Below, piece after piece: positions 36,279 through 45,096 of a DNA stretch of 64,000 nucleotides. The position numbers and the translations under genes are program-made. Each line of letters starts with the position of its first letter. Position 1 is the first letter of the stretch. The stretch is from Methanobacteriota archaeon (GTDB lineage: Archaea > Thermoplasmatota > Thermoplasmata > Methanomassiliicoccales > Methanomethylophilaceae), in assembly GCA_023402275.1 (NCBI GenBank), contig JAEXCH010000015.1:1-64000 (forward strand), given 5' to 3'. The notes below the pieces were generated by a model that saw only the letters and a list, made by a program, of their open reading frames with translations, ran no database searches and was not told where the DNA came from.

Positions 36279-37370
36279 TTACCACATGCTCCTTCTTTGT
36301 TTTATTATGAGATAGAGGAATATCGGTGAACCAACAAAGGATATTATGACCCCTACTGGTATTGCTCCGATGTCAGAGATCAATCTCGCTACGACATCCG
36401 CACCCATCAGGAATGCAGCACCGAATGCTGCTGCCGCAGGTATTACGAATTTATTGTCGGCATCGATCACCATCCTTACGATGTGCGGGGCGACCAGACC
36501 TATGAATCCTATTATTCCTGCATATGCGATCACCGATGCCACCATAAGTGACATTGTCACTAAACAGATTATCCTGAGGGCATTCACATCAAGGCCTAGT
36601 GACTTCGCATGATCGTCCCCTAATGCCATCAGATTCAACTGCTTTGAGAAGAATGATATTATAACTATACCCACCAAATTAATGGCTGCCATCAAAGGGA
36701 CGCTGCTCCATGTTATATTCTCTAAGGATCCGATCTGCCATCTATAGACCTCAGCCAATGTCTCCGCATCCGTGGATACAAGAAGCAGAGTGTTGATCGC
36801 ATTGAAGAGATATGACAATGCTACCCCAGCCAAGATCAATGTTGCAGGAGATGAATTGCTCATTGGTGCCAAAGCAACGATCAGTATCATCGGGATCATT
36901 GCGAATATGAATGCATTGAATACCACACCGTACTGACCTATCTGATCAAAAGCGGTCAATCCAAGGACCATTGCCACTGCAACACCCAAACATGCTCCAG
37001 ATGATATTCCTGTTGTGTATGGGTCTGCAAGAGGATTCTTCATGACACTCTGCATGACGACACCGCCAACAGCTAATCCGGCACCTGCGATCGCAGCGAA
37101 TACCGCTCTTGGAAGTCTTACGTTCCAAATAATGAAATCGTCCATCCACTCAACGGTTCCGGGGGCATGTTTGATCCCAATTATATGATTGAATATCGTT
37201 TTATAAACATCAAAAAACGCAACATCCCTTCCTCCGACGGAAACAGATATCCCGACACAGGATATTGCGACTATAAGACAGATAATAATGAAAATTATCT
37301 TTCGTTTTGTGTATTTTTTATAAGTGCCCTTAATGCCATCAACGTTGGATGCTAATCCCTCGCCTGTCAA
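36279..37370 (-). CDS. FecCD-type metal-chelate permease, 1a
   Basis: 363 residues with an N-terminal cytoplasmic stretch before the first helix. RNPLADPYTTGISSGACLG, GDDHAKSLGLDVNALR and GFIGLVAPHIVRM define the family. It pairs with 35201. It stands 48 bp downstream of the binding-protein gene, separated by an intrinsic-type terminator, so it may be expressed at a lower level than the binding protein. Confidence 0.9.
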   Translation of the reverse strand: MTGEGLASNVDGIKGTYKKYTKRKIIFIIICLIVAISCVGISVSVGGRDVAFFDVYKTIFNHIIGIKHAPGTVEWMDDFIIWNVRLPRAVFAAIAGAGLAVGGVVMQSVMKNPLADPYTTGISSGACLGVAVAMVLGLTAFDQIGQYGVVFNAFIFAMIPMILIVALAPMSNSSPATLILAGVALSYLFNAINTLLLVSTDAETLAEVYRWQIGSLENITWSSVPLMAAINLVGIVIISFFSKQLNLMALGDDHAKSLGLDVNALRIICLVTMSLMVASVIAYAGIIGFIGLVAPHIVRMVIDADNKFVIPAAAAFGAAFLMGADVVARLISDIGAIPVGVIISFVGSPIFLYLIIKQRRSMW

Positions 37371-37379
37371 TATCGCACT

Positions 37380-37414
37380 TCCAAAAAAATAAAGAAAGCC
37401 GGGGGTTACCCGGC
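37380..37414 (-). terminator. Intraoperonic hairpin after binding protein 1
   Basis: On the minus strand GCCGGG-TAACC-CCCGGC (37414-37398) is followed by a T-rich tract (37397-37382), directly after the stop codon of the binding-protein gene. Confidence 0.7.
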
Positions 37415-37418
37415 AGTT

Positions 37419-38774
37419 TTATTGTGCTATTCCCAGGTCCTCCATGGAAGCCACAAATGATTTACCATCAATCATGTTTGCATCCCAACCAAAGAACTTC
37501 TTCACAAAGTCCTTATGATAGTTGTCAGCATAGTCCTCTCCAAAGACGTCTGTATAGAGTGTCTGAGCGATATAGGCTATTCTCATCATTACAGGCATGT
37601 CGCCTGAAACAACGAAAACATTGTTCTTCTCATAACATTCCAGTGTTCTGAAGTTATTGATGTATTTGGTAAGGGTCTCCTTACCGTCGGTAAGAGCATT
37701 GCCTCCGTACCAACTGAATGCAGTTGTAGATGTTCTTAACGGTATGACATAATCAACATCATATTTATTGAGCCAAACACTTTCTCCGCCTATGTATGAT
37801 TCTGTTGCGGATGTAGAATCACGATCATACAATGGGAATGACGCTCCTGCAGCCAATAGAACATCGGTGTAATCCGAACTTGCGGTTGACACACCTGTGT
37901 CTGAAGATGATGTTACTGCAGATGCCTTGTTCTTGACATTCCTGAGTTTGTTGTTCAGGTCAGATAGGAAGTCCTCATACCAGCTTGTTAGCTCCGCACA
38001 CTTGTTCATGTATCCTTTTCCATCTGTATCAAACAAGAATGCCAATAACAATACTGTTGACATGTAGTCCTTGCTGTCAACTGCTGCGGGAGTGACCCTG
38101 ACCACATCAACATTCATTGCTTCGAGTGTTGCTTCCTCATTTGCAAGGTATGTTCTGTTGTCTGCGGTGATCGCAGCTGTTACATGGTCCTTGGTAACAA
38201 GATTGGAGACCTTATCGACATCCATTCTTGTTGCAGATGTTCCAAGTCTCTGATCTGCTGTTATGAGATGCATATACTCTTGGAAGAGATTACCATCCGG
38301 TGCGCCTGCCCAGGAGAATCCCTTTACCTCATCCACAATACCAAGATATTTGAACATCAATATTGTGTTCGCTGCACCTGTCGCAACTGCAGATGTTATC
38401 GGATACAATGTCTGAACAGGTATGCTCTGATTGTTGAAGTGGTTGATGTGCCATATCTGGATCTTATTAGTTGAAGAGGCATTCATTATCGCTTTTACCT
38501 GTTCAATGTCCTTCTGATCGATCACACCATCGTTGTTCGCATCGGCAAGAGGATAGTCCTCAAAAGCCTTCTCTCCATCAATTATCTGTTGTATCAGATC
38601 TATATCGCTCTGGTCGATCTTGTCATCGTTGTTGGCATTACCAAAAACTTCCAATTGGGCATCTATCTCTACTCTTGATTTGTCATTGTTCATGACCAGC
38701 AAAGCGACTCCAATAGCAGCTACAACGACAACGATCACGACTGCGATCGTTACAATTTTTTTCGTCTCTAGCAT
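37419..38774 (-). CDS. Membrane-anchored binding protein with dockerin-like repeats, 1
   Basis: 451 residues from ATG 38774 (AGGTG upstream). Uncleaved-looking anchor helix at 7-28, then two EF-hand/dockerin-type repeats (about 45-97, each with DxNxDxxID: NANNDDKIDQSD and DANNDGVIDQKD), then a class III (FepB/BtuF-like) solute-binding fold of about 350 residues (VFVVSGDMPVMMRIAYIAQT near the end). The repeats probably bind calcium. It heads the operon of two FecCD permeases and an ABC-2 pair. A paralogue with the same layout is at 60494. Confidence 0.85.
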   Translation of the reverse strand: MLETKKIVTIAVVIVVVVAAIGVALLVMNNDKSRVEIDAQLEVFGNANNDDKIDQSDIDLIQQIIDGEKAFEDYPLADANNDGVIDQKDIEQVKAIMNASSTNKIQIWHINHFNNQSIPVQTLYPITSAVATGAANTILMFKYLGIVDEVKGFSWAGAPDGNLFQEYMHLITADQRLGTSATRMDVDKVSNLVTKDHVTAAITADNRTYLANEEATLEAMNVDVVRVTPAAVDSKDYMSTVLLLAFLFDTDGKGYMNKCAELTSWYEDFLSDLNNKLRNVKNKASAVTSSSDTGVSTASSDYTDVLLAAGASFPLYDRDSTSATESYIGGESVWLNKYDVDYVIPLRTSTTAFSWYGGNALTDGKETLTKYINNFRTLECYEKNNVFVVSGDMPVMMRIAYIAQTLYTDVFGEDYADNYHKDFVKKFFGWDANMIDGKSFVASMEDLGIAQ

Positions 38775-38825
38775 ATTGTACACCTGTACGTAGAAGGTCA
38801 AATTCCCTTAATCCTATTTAATTTG

Positions 38826-38842
38826 TTGGACGTATCATCCAA
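38826..38842. promoter_or_regulatory. Operator upstream of binding protein 1
   Basis: TTGGA-CGTATCA-TCCAA, exact match, 51 bp upstream of the ATG at 38774. Its core is nearly identical to that at 29744. Confidence 0.8.
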
Positions 38843-38943
38843 TTTAAAATGGATATTCGATTTCTAATGATTACTTATATCTGGCACATATATAACACAT
38901 AATAATTGATCCAATAATAATACTAAATTTTGAAGCAATGGAT

Positions 38944-38963
38944 ATATTCAAAAAGTTGAATAT
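38944..38963. repeat. Palindromic hairpin in divergent promoter region
   Basis: ATATTCAA (38944-38951), AAAG loop, TTGAATAT (38956-38963). Located midway in the 302-bp gap between the starts at 38774 and 39077, which otherwise holds two operators and TATA elements. Confidence 0.4.
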
Positions 38964-39030
38964 CCAATATCGAAGAAAAAATATGGTTGAAACTCCTCGA
39001 TCTTAGAGAATCGAGTTATGGTTATATAGC

Positions 39031-39047
39031 TTGGATGTATGTTCCAA
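39031..39047. promoter_or_regulatory. Operator upstream of ABC-2 pair 2
   Basis: TTGGA-TGTATGT-TCCAA, exact match, 29 bp before the TTG start at 39077. A TATA-like TTATATA (39022-39028) lies just upstream, so the site would cover the transcription start. Confidence 0.82.
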
Positions 39048-39076
39048 TATGTCCCGATCGGAGGTAGTGATATCAA

Positions 39077-39940
39077 TTGTCAGACATCATAGTCATTGAG
39101 AATCTGGTAAAGAAATTCGGAGATAAACCCGCAATAGATGGGTTGAACCTTCGTGTTAAAGAAGGAGAGATGTTCGGATTCCTTGGACCTAACGGAGCAG
39201 GGAAGACGACCACTGTCAGAGTGGCTTCGACCCTTACGGATTATTCTGAGGGTAAGATATGGGTTGGAGGATATGACATCCAGAAGAAACCCAGAGAAGC
39301 AAAGAAATTAATGGGCGTTATCCAGCAGCACATAAGTTTGGATAAGGACCTAACGGTCAGGGAGAATATGATGCATCATGCCATGATGCATAAGATCCCC
39401 GCCGCTGAACGAACAAAGAGGATCAACGAACTGGCATCCTATGTCGGTCTCGAAGAATACATGGACCGAATGATAGATTCCCTATCCGGAGGATGGAAGA
39501 AGAGAGCCGCCATTGTATGTTCTTTGATACATGAACCCAGATTACTTTTCCTTGATGAACCCACTGTGGGATTGGACATACAGGCAAGAAGATTGCTTTG
39601 GGACCTTATACGTAAACTCAATGAAGGCGGAACCACGATCTTCCTTACATCACATTATATAGAGGAGATCGAGGCCCTTTGCGACAGGGTCGGGATAATC
39701 GATCATGGTAAGCTCATTGCACTCGGATCCCCTTTGGAGCTTTGTAACAGAGTGGGTTCCACTGCCGTGGAATATTATGGGAGAGACAATCAGACCCATT
39801 ACAACTACTTCAATAACAGAGAGGATGCGAATGCTTTCGCAGCAACTCTCAGCAGCGACAATACGATCATGATAAGGAACACCAACTTGGAAGATTGTTT
39901 CGTTGAATTGACAGGTAAGAGTGCGGGGGAATTGAAATGA
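39077..39940 (+). CDS. ABC-2 exporter ATPase (DrrA-like), copy 2
   Basis: 287 residues from a TTG start; GGAGGT (39060-39065) precedes it and an in-frame stop at 39068 excludes a longer form. Walker A GPNGAGKTTT, QQHISLDKDLTVREN, signature LSGGWKKR, Walker B LLFLDEPTVGLD. Overlaps its permease by 4 bp. First gene of a plus-strand operon of ATPase, permease and Sel1 protein. Confidence 0.88.
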   Translation: MSDIIVIENLVKKFGDKPAIDGLNLRVKEGEMFGFLGPNGAGKTTTVRVASTLTDYSEGKIWVGGYDIQKKPREAKKLMGVIQQHISLDKDLTVRENMMHHAMMHKIPAAERTKRINELASYVGLEEYMDRMIDSLSGGWKKRAAIVCSLIHEPRLLFLDEPTVGLDIQARRLLWDLIRKLNEGGTTIFLTSHYIEEIEALCDRVGIIDHGKLIALGSPLELCNRVGSTAVEYYGRDNQTHYNYFNNREDANAFAATLSSDNTIMIRNTNLEDCFVELTGKSAGELK

Positions 39941-40689
39941 TGGAATTCTTCAAGGAGGTCTACTACGTATCGTGGGCAGACCTCAAATTCATGAGACACC
40001 ACTTCCTGAACATACTGATATCCAGTATAATGAGTCCTCTACTCTATCTTCTTGCGTTCGGATTCGGCCTCGGAGGAGGCATGGAGCAGGAAGGGGTCCC
40101 GTACATAGCATTCATAATTCCGGGTATAGCGGCTTTGACATCGTTATCGGCATCATTCTCATCGACAGCCACAAGGATAAACGTTCAAAGACTGTACTAC
40201 AGATCATTCGATGAGATGATGATGTGTCCGGTAAGCATACCTGCCATCGTAGTTGGAAAATCGATGCTCGGTCTTATCCGCGGATTGGTAAGCAGCAGCA
40301 TAATATTCGCAATCGGGCTGGTCCTGGCCCCAGATCATCTACATCTTACCCCGATGTATGTCATAACGATATTGATCTCATGTTTCACATTCTCCCTGTT
40401 GGGAGTGACGGCCGCCTTACTGGCTAAGTCCCACCAAAGCATGGCGACATTCAGCAGTCTTGTCATACTGCCGATGACGTTCCTTTGCGGTACGTTCTTC
40501 TCAGTTGCTAATCTACCTGCGGTCATACAAGCGGCACTGTACGCTCTGCCCCTTACACACTCTAGCATAGCAACTAGAGCTGCCGCACTTGAATGGGACT
40601 TCCCGTGGATATCGCTTGCGATCCTGATCGCATTCGGTATCGCATTTTTCCTGATCAATGTCTATCTGGTGAAGAATAAGAAGGTCTGA
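39937..40689 (+). CDS. ABC-2 type permease (DrrB-like), copy 2
   Basis: 250 residues, six predicted helices, opening VYYVSWADLKFMRHHFLNI and containing MMMCPVSIPAIVVGKSMLG and MTFLCGTFFSVANLPAV. Partner of the ATPase upstream. It is the most diverged of the three DrrB-like permeases in the window and the only one not next to a cobN. Substrate unknown; export is the usual direction. Confidence 0.85.
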   Translation: MMEFFKEVYYVSWADLKFMRHHFLNILISSIMSPLLYLLAFGFGLGGGMEQEGVPYIAFIIPGIAALTSLSASFSSTATRINVQRLYYRSFDEMMMCPVSIPAIVVGKSMLGLIRGLVSSSIIFAIGLVLAPDHLHLTPMYVITILISCFTFSLLGVTAALLAKSHQSMATFSSLVILPMTFLCGTFFSVANLPAVIQAALYALPLTHSSIATRAAALEWDFPWISLAILIAFGIAFFLINVYLVKNKKV

Positions 40690-40691
40690 AC

Positions 40692-41540
40692 ATGCTTGAC
40701 AGATATACATCTCCGACAGAAGGGACGACTGAGCGCGAAGTGTTGTTCAATGATGCGCTAGGCATCCAGAATGATGACACAGAAAAAGCAAAGGAACTCT
40801 ATTCCAGATCTGCCGAGATGGGCTACACCGGATCGATGGTGAACCTCGGAGTGATGATGATAGACGGCGATGAGGAGGAAAAGACCTATGCGATAGAATT
40901 ATTCAAAAAGGCCGCAGAATCCGGAGATAACTCAGGGATGAGGAATATGGGATATGTCAACGCCATAGGTCTCGGCACTCCTCTTAATAAACCTGAGGGA
41001 GTACGATGGTACCGCATGGCTGCTGAAGCTGGTAACGTAAAAGCCCAATGTAATCTTGGGGTAATGCTGAGATACGGAAACGGAACGCCGCAGGATTTCG
41101 ATGAGGCATTCAAATGGTACACCAGATCCGCAGAATCAGGTTATTTCCGAGCACAGGCCACGCTTGCCCTGATGTATATGAACGGCGAAGGTGTGGAGAA
41201 GGACCTTTCAAAAGCATACTATTGGTATGGTAAAGCTGCAGAGAACGGATCGTCCAGAGGCATGTACAATCTTGCTCTCATGTATCTTAACGGCACAGGT
41301 GTCGATAAGGATAAGGAAAAAGCGATCGAACTCCTGTCGGCCGCTGTCGGAAAGGGATACTCCAAGGCCATGTTCGTTCTTGGGGACATAATGATAGATG
41401 AGGGGAATGAGGATGAAGGGATAGGACTCTTCAACTCAGGAGCCGCCAAAGGTGAGCAGAGATGTGTGGAAGAACTCGCTAAAAGGTCACTTCCAATACC
41501 TGAATACACCGGAAGGATGAAGAATCGAAAGAAGAAGTGA
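40692..41540 (+). CDS. Sel1-repeat (TPR-like) protein
   Basis: 282 residues with about seven consecutive Sel1-like repeats of roughly 36 residues (patterns such as AFKWYTRSAESGYFRAQATLA and LMYLNGTGVDKD). No signal peptide, so probably a cytoplasmic scaffold for protein contacts. It starts 2 bp after the permease stop and is followed by the operator of the nifH-like gene. A role in assembling or regulating the neighbouring complexes is possible but only inferred from position. Confidence 0.85.
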   Translation: MLDRYTSPTEGTTEREVLFNDALGIQNDDTEKAKELYSRSAEMGYTGSMVNLGVMMIDGDEEEKTYAIELFKKAAESGDNSGMRNMGYVNAIGLGTPLNKPEGVRWYRMAAEAGNVKAQCNLGVMLRYGNGTPQDFDEAFKWYTRSAESGYFRAQATLALMYMNGEGVEKDLSKAYYWYGKAAENGSSRGMYNLALMYLNGTGVDKDKEKAIELLSAAVGKGYSKAMFVLGDIMIDEGNEDEGIGLFNSGAAKGEQRCVEELAKRSLPIPEYTGRMKNRKKK

Positions 41541-41541
41541 G

Positions 41542-41558
41542 TTGGATATAGTATCCAA
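41542..41558. promoter_or_regulatory. Operator upstream of the nitrogenase-like operon
   Basis: TTGGA-TATAGTA-TCCAA, exact match, 51 bp before the ATG at 41610. It begins right after the Sel1 gene stop. Confidence 0.8.
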
Positions 41559-41609
41559 TGTTAAATAATAACAACCCGTTTCACAATCAACTTGGAGATC
41601 AGAGGTTCA

Positions 41610-42491
41610 ATGTTTCAAATTGCTGTCTACGGAAAGGGTGGCATCGGGAAGTCAACGATGTCCGCAAACATATCAATGGCATTGTCAGATAAAGGGAAGA
41701 AGGTCATGCAGATAGGATGCGATCCCAAGCATGATTCCACCAGACTCCTATTGGACGGCAAGAATCAGATGACCGTCCTTGAATACATCAGGAACACACC
41801 ATTGCAGGAACGTTCACTTGACGACATCGTCATCCAGGGGAAGAGCGACATACTCTGTATAGAAGCAGGAGGTCCGGAACCCGGAATAGGATGTGCAGGT
41901 AGAGGAATATTGACCACGTTCGATACCCTGAAGAAACTGGGTGCGGATTCAGTGGATGTGGATTTCAAGATCTATGATGTTCTCGGGGATGTTGTATGCG
42001 GGGGATTCGCGGTCCCGTTGAGAAATGAATATGCGGATGCGGTCATCATGGTGACATCAGGTGAATTCATGTCATTATACGCTGCCAACAATATACTTAA
42101 AGGGATACTGAACTTCAGTGGCAATACTCCCAGAGTGGCCGGCATAATACTGAACTCAAGAGGAATGAACTATGAGTATCAGATGGTAGAGAGATTCTCC
42201 AAGGCCACCGGAGTACCGATAATAGCGGTCATCCCAAGAAGTCCTCTGTTCTCTCAGGCCGAGTCCGAAGGGAAGACCGTTTTTGAGATGTTCCCTGATT
42301 CGGATGTATACCGTGTTCTGAATTCCATATCCGACAGGATGATACGTGTTTCTGAAGGGGCAGAGGAGATGTACGTTCCCAGACCATTGGATGACGAACA
42401 GATGTCCGACATAGCCGCAGGAAGGGAAGTAAGATCATCCACAGTTATAGAAAAACATGATACACCGTTCTGCAAAGGATGCGATACATAG
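41610..42491 (+). CDS. NifH/BchL/CfbC-like ATP-dependent reductase
   Basis: 293 residues from ATG 41610 (AGAGG upstream). P-loop YGKGGIGKST, DPKHDST, and both cysteines that hold the bridging [4Fe-4S] cluster are present (PGIGCAGRG and DVVCGGFAVP). This component hydrolyses ATP and passes electrons to a component-1-like partner. The C-terminus ends CKGCDT, an extra CxxC pair not typical of NifH. CfbC of F430 synthesis is the nearest functional alternative in a methanogen. Two distinct component-1 subunits follow here, whereas CfbD is encoded by a single gene. Confidence 0.9.
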   Translation: MFQIAVYGKGGIGKSTMSANISMALSDKGKKVMQIGCDPKHDSTRLLLDGKNQMTVLEYIRNTPLQERSLDDIVIQGKSDILCIEAGGPEPGIGCAGRGILTTFDTLKKLGADSVDVDFKIYDVLGDVVCGGFAVPLRNEYADAVIMVTSGEFMSLYAANNILKGILNFSGNTPRVAGIILNSRGMNYEYQMVERFSKATGVPIIAVIPRSPLFSQAESEGKTVFEMFPDSDVYRVLNSISDRMIRVSEGAEEMYVPRPLDDEQMSDIAAGREVRSSTVIEKHDTPFCKGCDT

Positions 42492-42640
42492 GACAGCGGC
42501 CGCAGATCCCCAACAGAAGGATCAAGACTGACGTCTTGCGCCGCATACGGTGTTCTGAATGCGGCGGCCCGGATAAATGGATGTGCGGTCGTAATACACG
42601 GGCCCAGAAGCTGCGCCTATCTGATGTCATCATCACATAA
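42479..42640 (+). CDS. Small basic CxxC protein between nifH-like and nifD-like
   Basis: A 53-residue ORF from ATG 42479 (AAAGG upstream). It overlaps the nifH-like stop by 13 bp and the nifD-like start by 17 bp, so it exactly fills an otherwise empty 132-bp gap in a tightly packed operon. It is rich in Arg/Lys and has three cysteines in RCSECGGPDKWMCGR (Cys25, 28, 36), suggesting a zinc or iron-sulfur knuckle. No family recognised. Shortness leaves real doubt, but the coupling pattern argues for a gene. Confidence 0.5.
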   Translation: MRYIGQRPQIPNRRIKTDVLRRIRCSECGGPDKWMCGRNTRAQKLRLSDVIIT

Positions 42641-43781
42641 CGAGACGATAATAAGGGATGTGAAGAGGAACAGTAACTCCATCAAAGGAACATTCGGCAA
42701 CATATACTCCACGGATATGGATGATACAGTATCGATATTCGGAGGGGCTGATCATCTCAAGGATAAGATACAGATGGCCGTTAAGGACGGATACAAGGTC
42801 GTATTCGTGGTCACAACATGTATTTCAGGGATCATTGGGGACAACTCAGAGGATATGGTCGAACAATTCAGACGCGATAACCCAGATACGGAGTTCTTCC
42901 TCGTCGAGGCGGACGGCAACATAATGGGCGATTACAAGGACGGCTTCGTATCTTGTGTGGAGAGAGTGGTGAAAATGATCGACCCGTCTGTCGAACCCGA
43001 TAATAAACTCATAAACCTCGTAGGAACATCATTCTTCAAACTCAGACGCAAGAGCAATATCAAGGCCTTGGAGGAAATAATCGAATCATTCGGTATCGGC
43101 ATAAACTGCAGATTCATCGATGATTGTTCGCTGGATGAGGTACGTAATTTCTGCAGGGGAAGTCTGGACCTTCTGATATCAGATGATATAGAGGGAAGGG
43201 AGATGGAGAGGATCATCTCGGAACGGACAGGTGGCAGGAAGAGTCTGATCATACCTGCTGGACTTGATGAGACAAAGGATTTCATAATAGAAATGGGAAG
43301 AATGCTGGACCAGGAAGCAAATGCCAGAGGGATAGCGGATGATCTGGAAATGCGCTATAACGAAGAGATAGATTCATACCGTAAGATACTCAGAGGAAAG
43401 AGGGCAATAGTCATCTGCGACCCCTACGCCAATATCGATTGGAACATAGATCTCCTCAATGATCTTGGAATGGAGATATTGAAGATAGGTCTGAACGAGA
43501 CCAAGAGGCACAGAGGTCTTCCTTTCGGATCAAGATATTCAGAACTTACCGAGGATAACTATAACATCAATAAGCTCAGAGATGACATCGAAAGACTGGA
43601 CCCCGATATCGTGATAGGTGATGTGGTACAAATAGCCGATCTTGAGACCAGATGGATATTCCTCATGAAAAAGGACATAGGGGTCGATGCCCCATTGGAT
43701 TATGCAAGAAGGATGGCCAACATAGTGAGGCTTCCTAAAGTGGAAGGATGGAGGGGAGAACTTGATGCGGATACGGCCTGA
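42624..43781 (+). CDS. Nitrogenase component-1-like subunit (NifD/E-like), short
   Basis: 385 residues, about 100 fewer than NifD. The VVTTCISGIIGDN stretch with Cys66 matches the third cluster cysteine region of NifD/BchN proteins. The N-terminal GPxGC cysteines of classical component 1 are absent, and no FeMo-cofactor Cys/His pair is recognisable. A Rossmann-like C-terminal half follows (RAIVICDPYANIDW, LDPDIVIGDVVQIAD). It probably forms a heterodimer with the next gene product and reduces a substrate other than N2. Overlaps the next gene by 17 bp. Confidence 0.8.
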   Translation: MSSSHNETIIRDVKRNSNSIKGTFGNIYSTDMDDTVSIFGGADHLKDKIQMAVKDGYKVVFVVTTCISGIIGDNSEDMVEQFRRDNPDTEFFLVEADGNIMGDYKDGFVSCVERVVKMIDPSVEPDNKLINLVGTSFFKLRRKSNIKALEEIIESFGIGINCRFIDDCSLDEVRNFCRGSLDLLISDDIEGREMERIISERTGGRKSLIIPAGLDETKDFIIEMGRMLDQEANARGIADDLEMRYNEEIDSYRKILRGKRAIVICDPYANIDWNIDLLNDLGMEILKIGLNETKRHRGLPFGSRYSELTEDNYNINKLRDDIERLDPDIVIGDVVQIADLETRWIFLMKKDIGVDAPLDYARRMANIVRLPKVEGWRGELDADTA

Positions 43782-45030
43782 CGGATTCACGGGTGCTTTG
43801 ATGGCAATAGAAGGCATAAGCAACGCCAGGGCCGTACTGCACGGACCGGGAGGATGCAGATTATGCCACATGATCCTTTCAAGAAAGACATTCCCGCGTA
43901 TGGAGAGCGGAGGGACCACAGAGTACAACATTCCCTATTTCTTCGGCCAACCGAGACTCCCATGTACATATCTTGAGGAAACAGATTACATCAATGGTGC
44001 TTACGACATAGTGGTTGATGCACTTCCTTTCATTGAGAGTAAGAAAGATGGTATGATAACGATAATCAACTCACCGGGTGCCGCACTGATCGGGGACAAT
44101 CACGGAAAGGCCATCAACGAGGTCGGTATCGCCGATAAAGCATTCGCGATCGAGGAATCCCTTGTTTCGGTACCGTTATGCGAAGGGTACGATCATACCC
44201 TGAGATCTGTATTGGAATGGCTTTCACCAAAGAAGATACCTACAGTACCGAATACAGTGAATGTCATTGGAATGTCAATTCTGGATAAGGATTGGAAGAA
44301 TGGCGTCAGAGAGATAACGAGATCGCTTCAGCTTCTTGGGTTGGACATAATATCATTCCCGGGTGCAGGATGTTCCACTTATGACCTTGAGAGGTCTGTC
44401 GGTGCTTCTCTCAACGTAGTGGTATGTCCGGAATTCGGTATAGAGGTAGCAAAATTCTACGAAGAGGAATACGGAATACCGTATGTGATATCACCTTCTG
44501 GTGCGCCGATAGGTTTTGACTCCACGATCGAATGGATAAGGACTGTTGCTGATAGGACCGGAAAGGACCCGTCAGAGGCCATAGGACGTATCGAGAGATA
44601 CAAAGACTGCGTATTCCATTCCTTGATGGGGTCCAGATTCAAGACGATAAAGATGAGGGGTTCATCATTTTCAATATACGGCGAGGCATCAATAGTTTAC
44701 CCTTTGACAAAATGGTTGTACCATTATCTATCAATGATACCTTTATCAGTGGTGGTGGACCAAGGGAGTTATTCCCCTATGATCGAACCGTTGAAGGACT
44801 TCCTTATATCGATAGAAGCAGGAGACGCTTTTCAGAATGAGAACGATGATTGGTCGGATTTCGTATTCGCCGACGGGGACACTGCGGTACTCCTTGAGAA
44901 ATCCGGACGTTGCGGGAAGGGTATCGACATAGGATTACCGACATCAGAATATCTCAGTTTGATACCAAGGCCGATAGTGGGTGCTAAAGGTTCATTGTAC
45001 ATATTGGACGAGATAATGAAGGACTTCTGA
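43765..45030 (+). CDS. Nitrogenase component-1-like subunit (NifK/N-like)
   Basis: 421 residues from ATG 43765, placed inside the end of the previous gene after GAGGGGAG. The N-terminus shows RPDGFTGALMAIEGI and VLHGPGGCRLC with Cys31 and Cys34, then FFGQPRLPCTYLEETDYING with Cys67. The third position reads NSPGAALIGDN, so it lacks the cysteine present in the partner (VTTC). Cluster ligands are thus split between the two subunits. This matches uncharacterised group IV nitrogenase-like proteins more than NifK or CfbD. It is followed closely by an operator and a FecE-like ATPase gene. Confidence 0.8.
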   Translation: MRIRPDGFTGALMAIEGISNARAVLHGPGGCRLCHMILSRKTFPRMESGGTTEYNIPYFFGQPRLPCTYLEETDYINGAYDIVVDALPFIESKKDGMITIINSPGAALIGDNHGKAINEVGIADKAFAIEESLVSVPLCEGYDHTLRSVLEWLSPKKIPTVPNTVNVIGMSILDKDWKNGVREITRSLQLLGLDIISFPGAGCSTYDLERSVGASLNVVVCPEFGIEVAKFYEEEYGIPYVISPSGAPIGFDSTIEWIRTVADRTGKDPSEAIGRIERYKDCVFHSLMGSRFKTIKMRGSSFSIYGEASIVYPLTKWLYHYLSMIPLSVVVDQGSYSPMIEPLKDFLISIEAGDAFQNENDDWSDFVFADGDTAVLLEKSGRCGKGIDIGLPTSEYLSLIPRPIVGAKGSLYILDEIMKDF

Positions 45031-45040
45031 TCGCAGACCG

Positions 45041-45082
45041 AAGTATAAATATCAAGAATACTTTATTGGAGAATATATCCAA
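45041..45082 (+). promoter_or_regulatory. TATA box and operator upstream of FecE-like ATPase A
   Basis: TATA-like GTATAAATATC near 45041-45051, then TTGGA-GAATATA-TCCAA (exact, 45066-45082), 14 bp before ATG 45097. The site would overlap the transcription start, as expected for a repressor. Confidence 0.8.
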
Positions 45083-45096
45083 CTGGAGCTGTGAAA

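Noticed and set aside
41610..45030. Nitrogen-fixation genes
   Set aside because: Component-1-like subunits are too short, lack recognisable FeMo-cofactor and full P-cluster ligands, and no nifB, nifEN or molybdate transport genes are nearby.
41610..45030. CfbC/CfbD of F430 synthesis
   Set aside because: CfbD is encoded by one gene; here two different subunits follow the NifH-like gene and no other cfb gene is linked. Not fully excluded.
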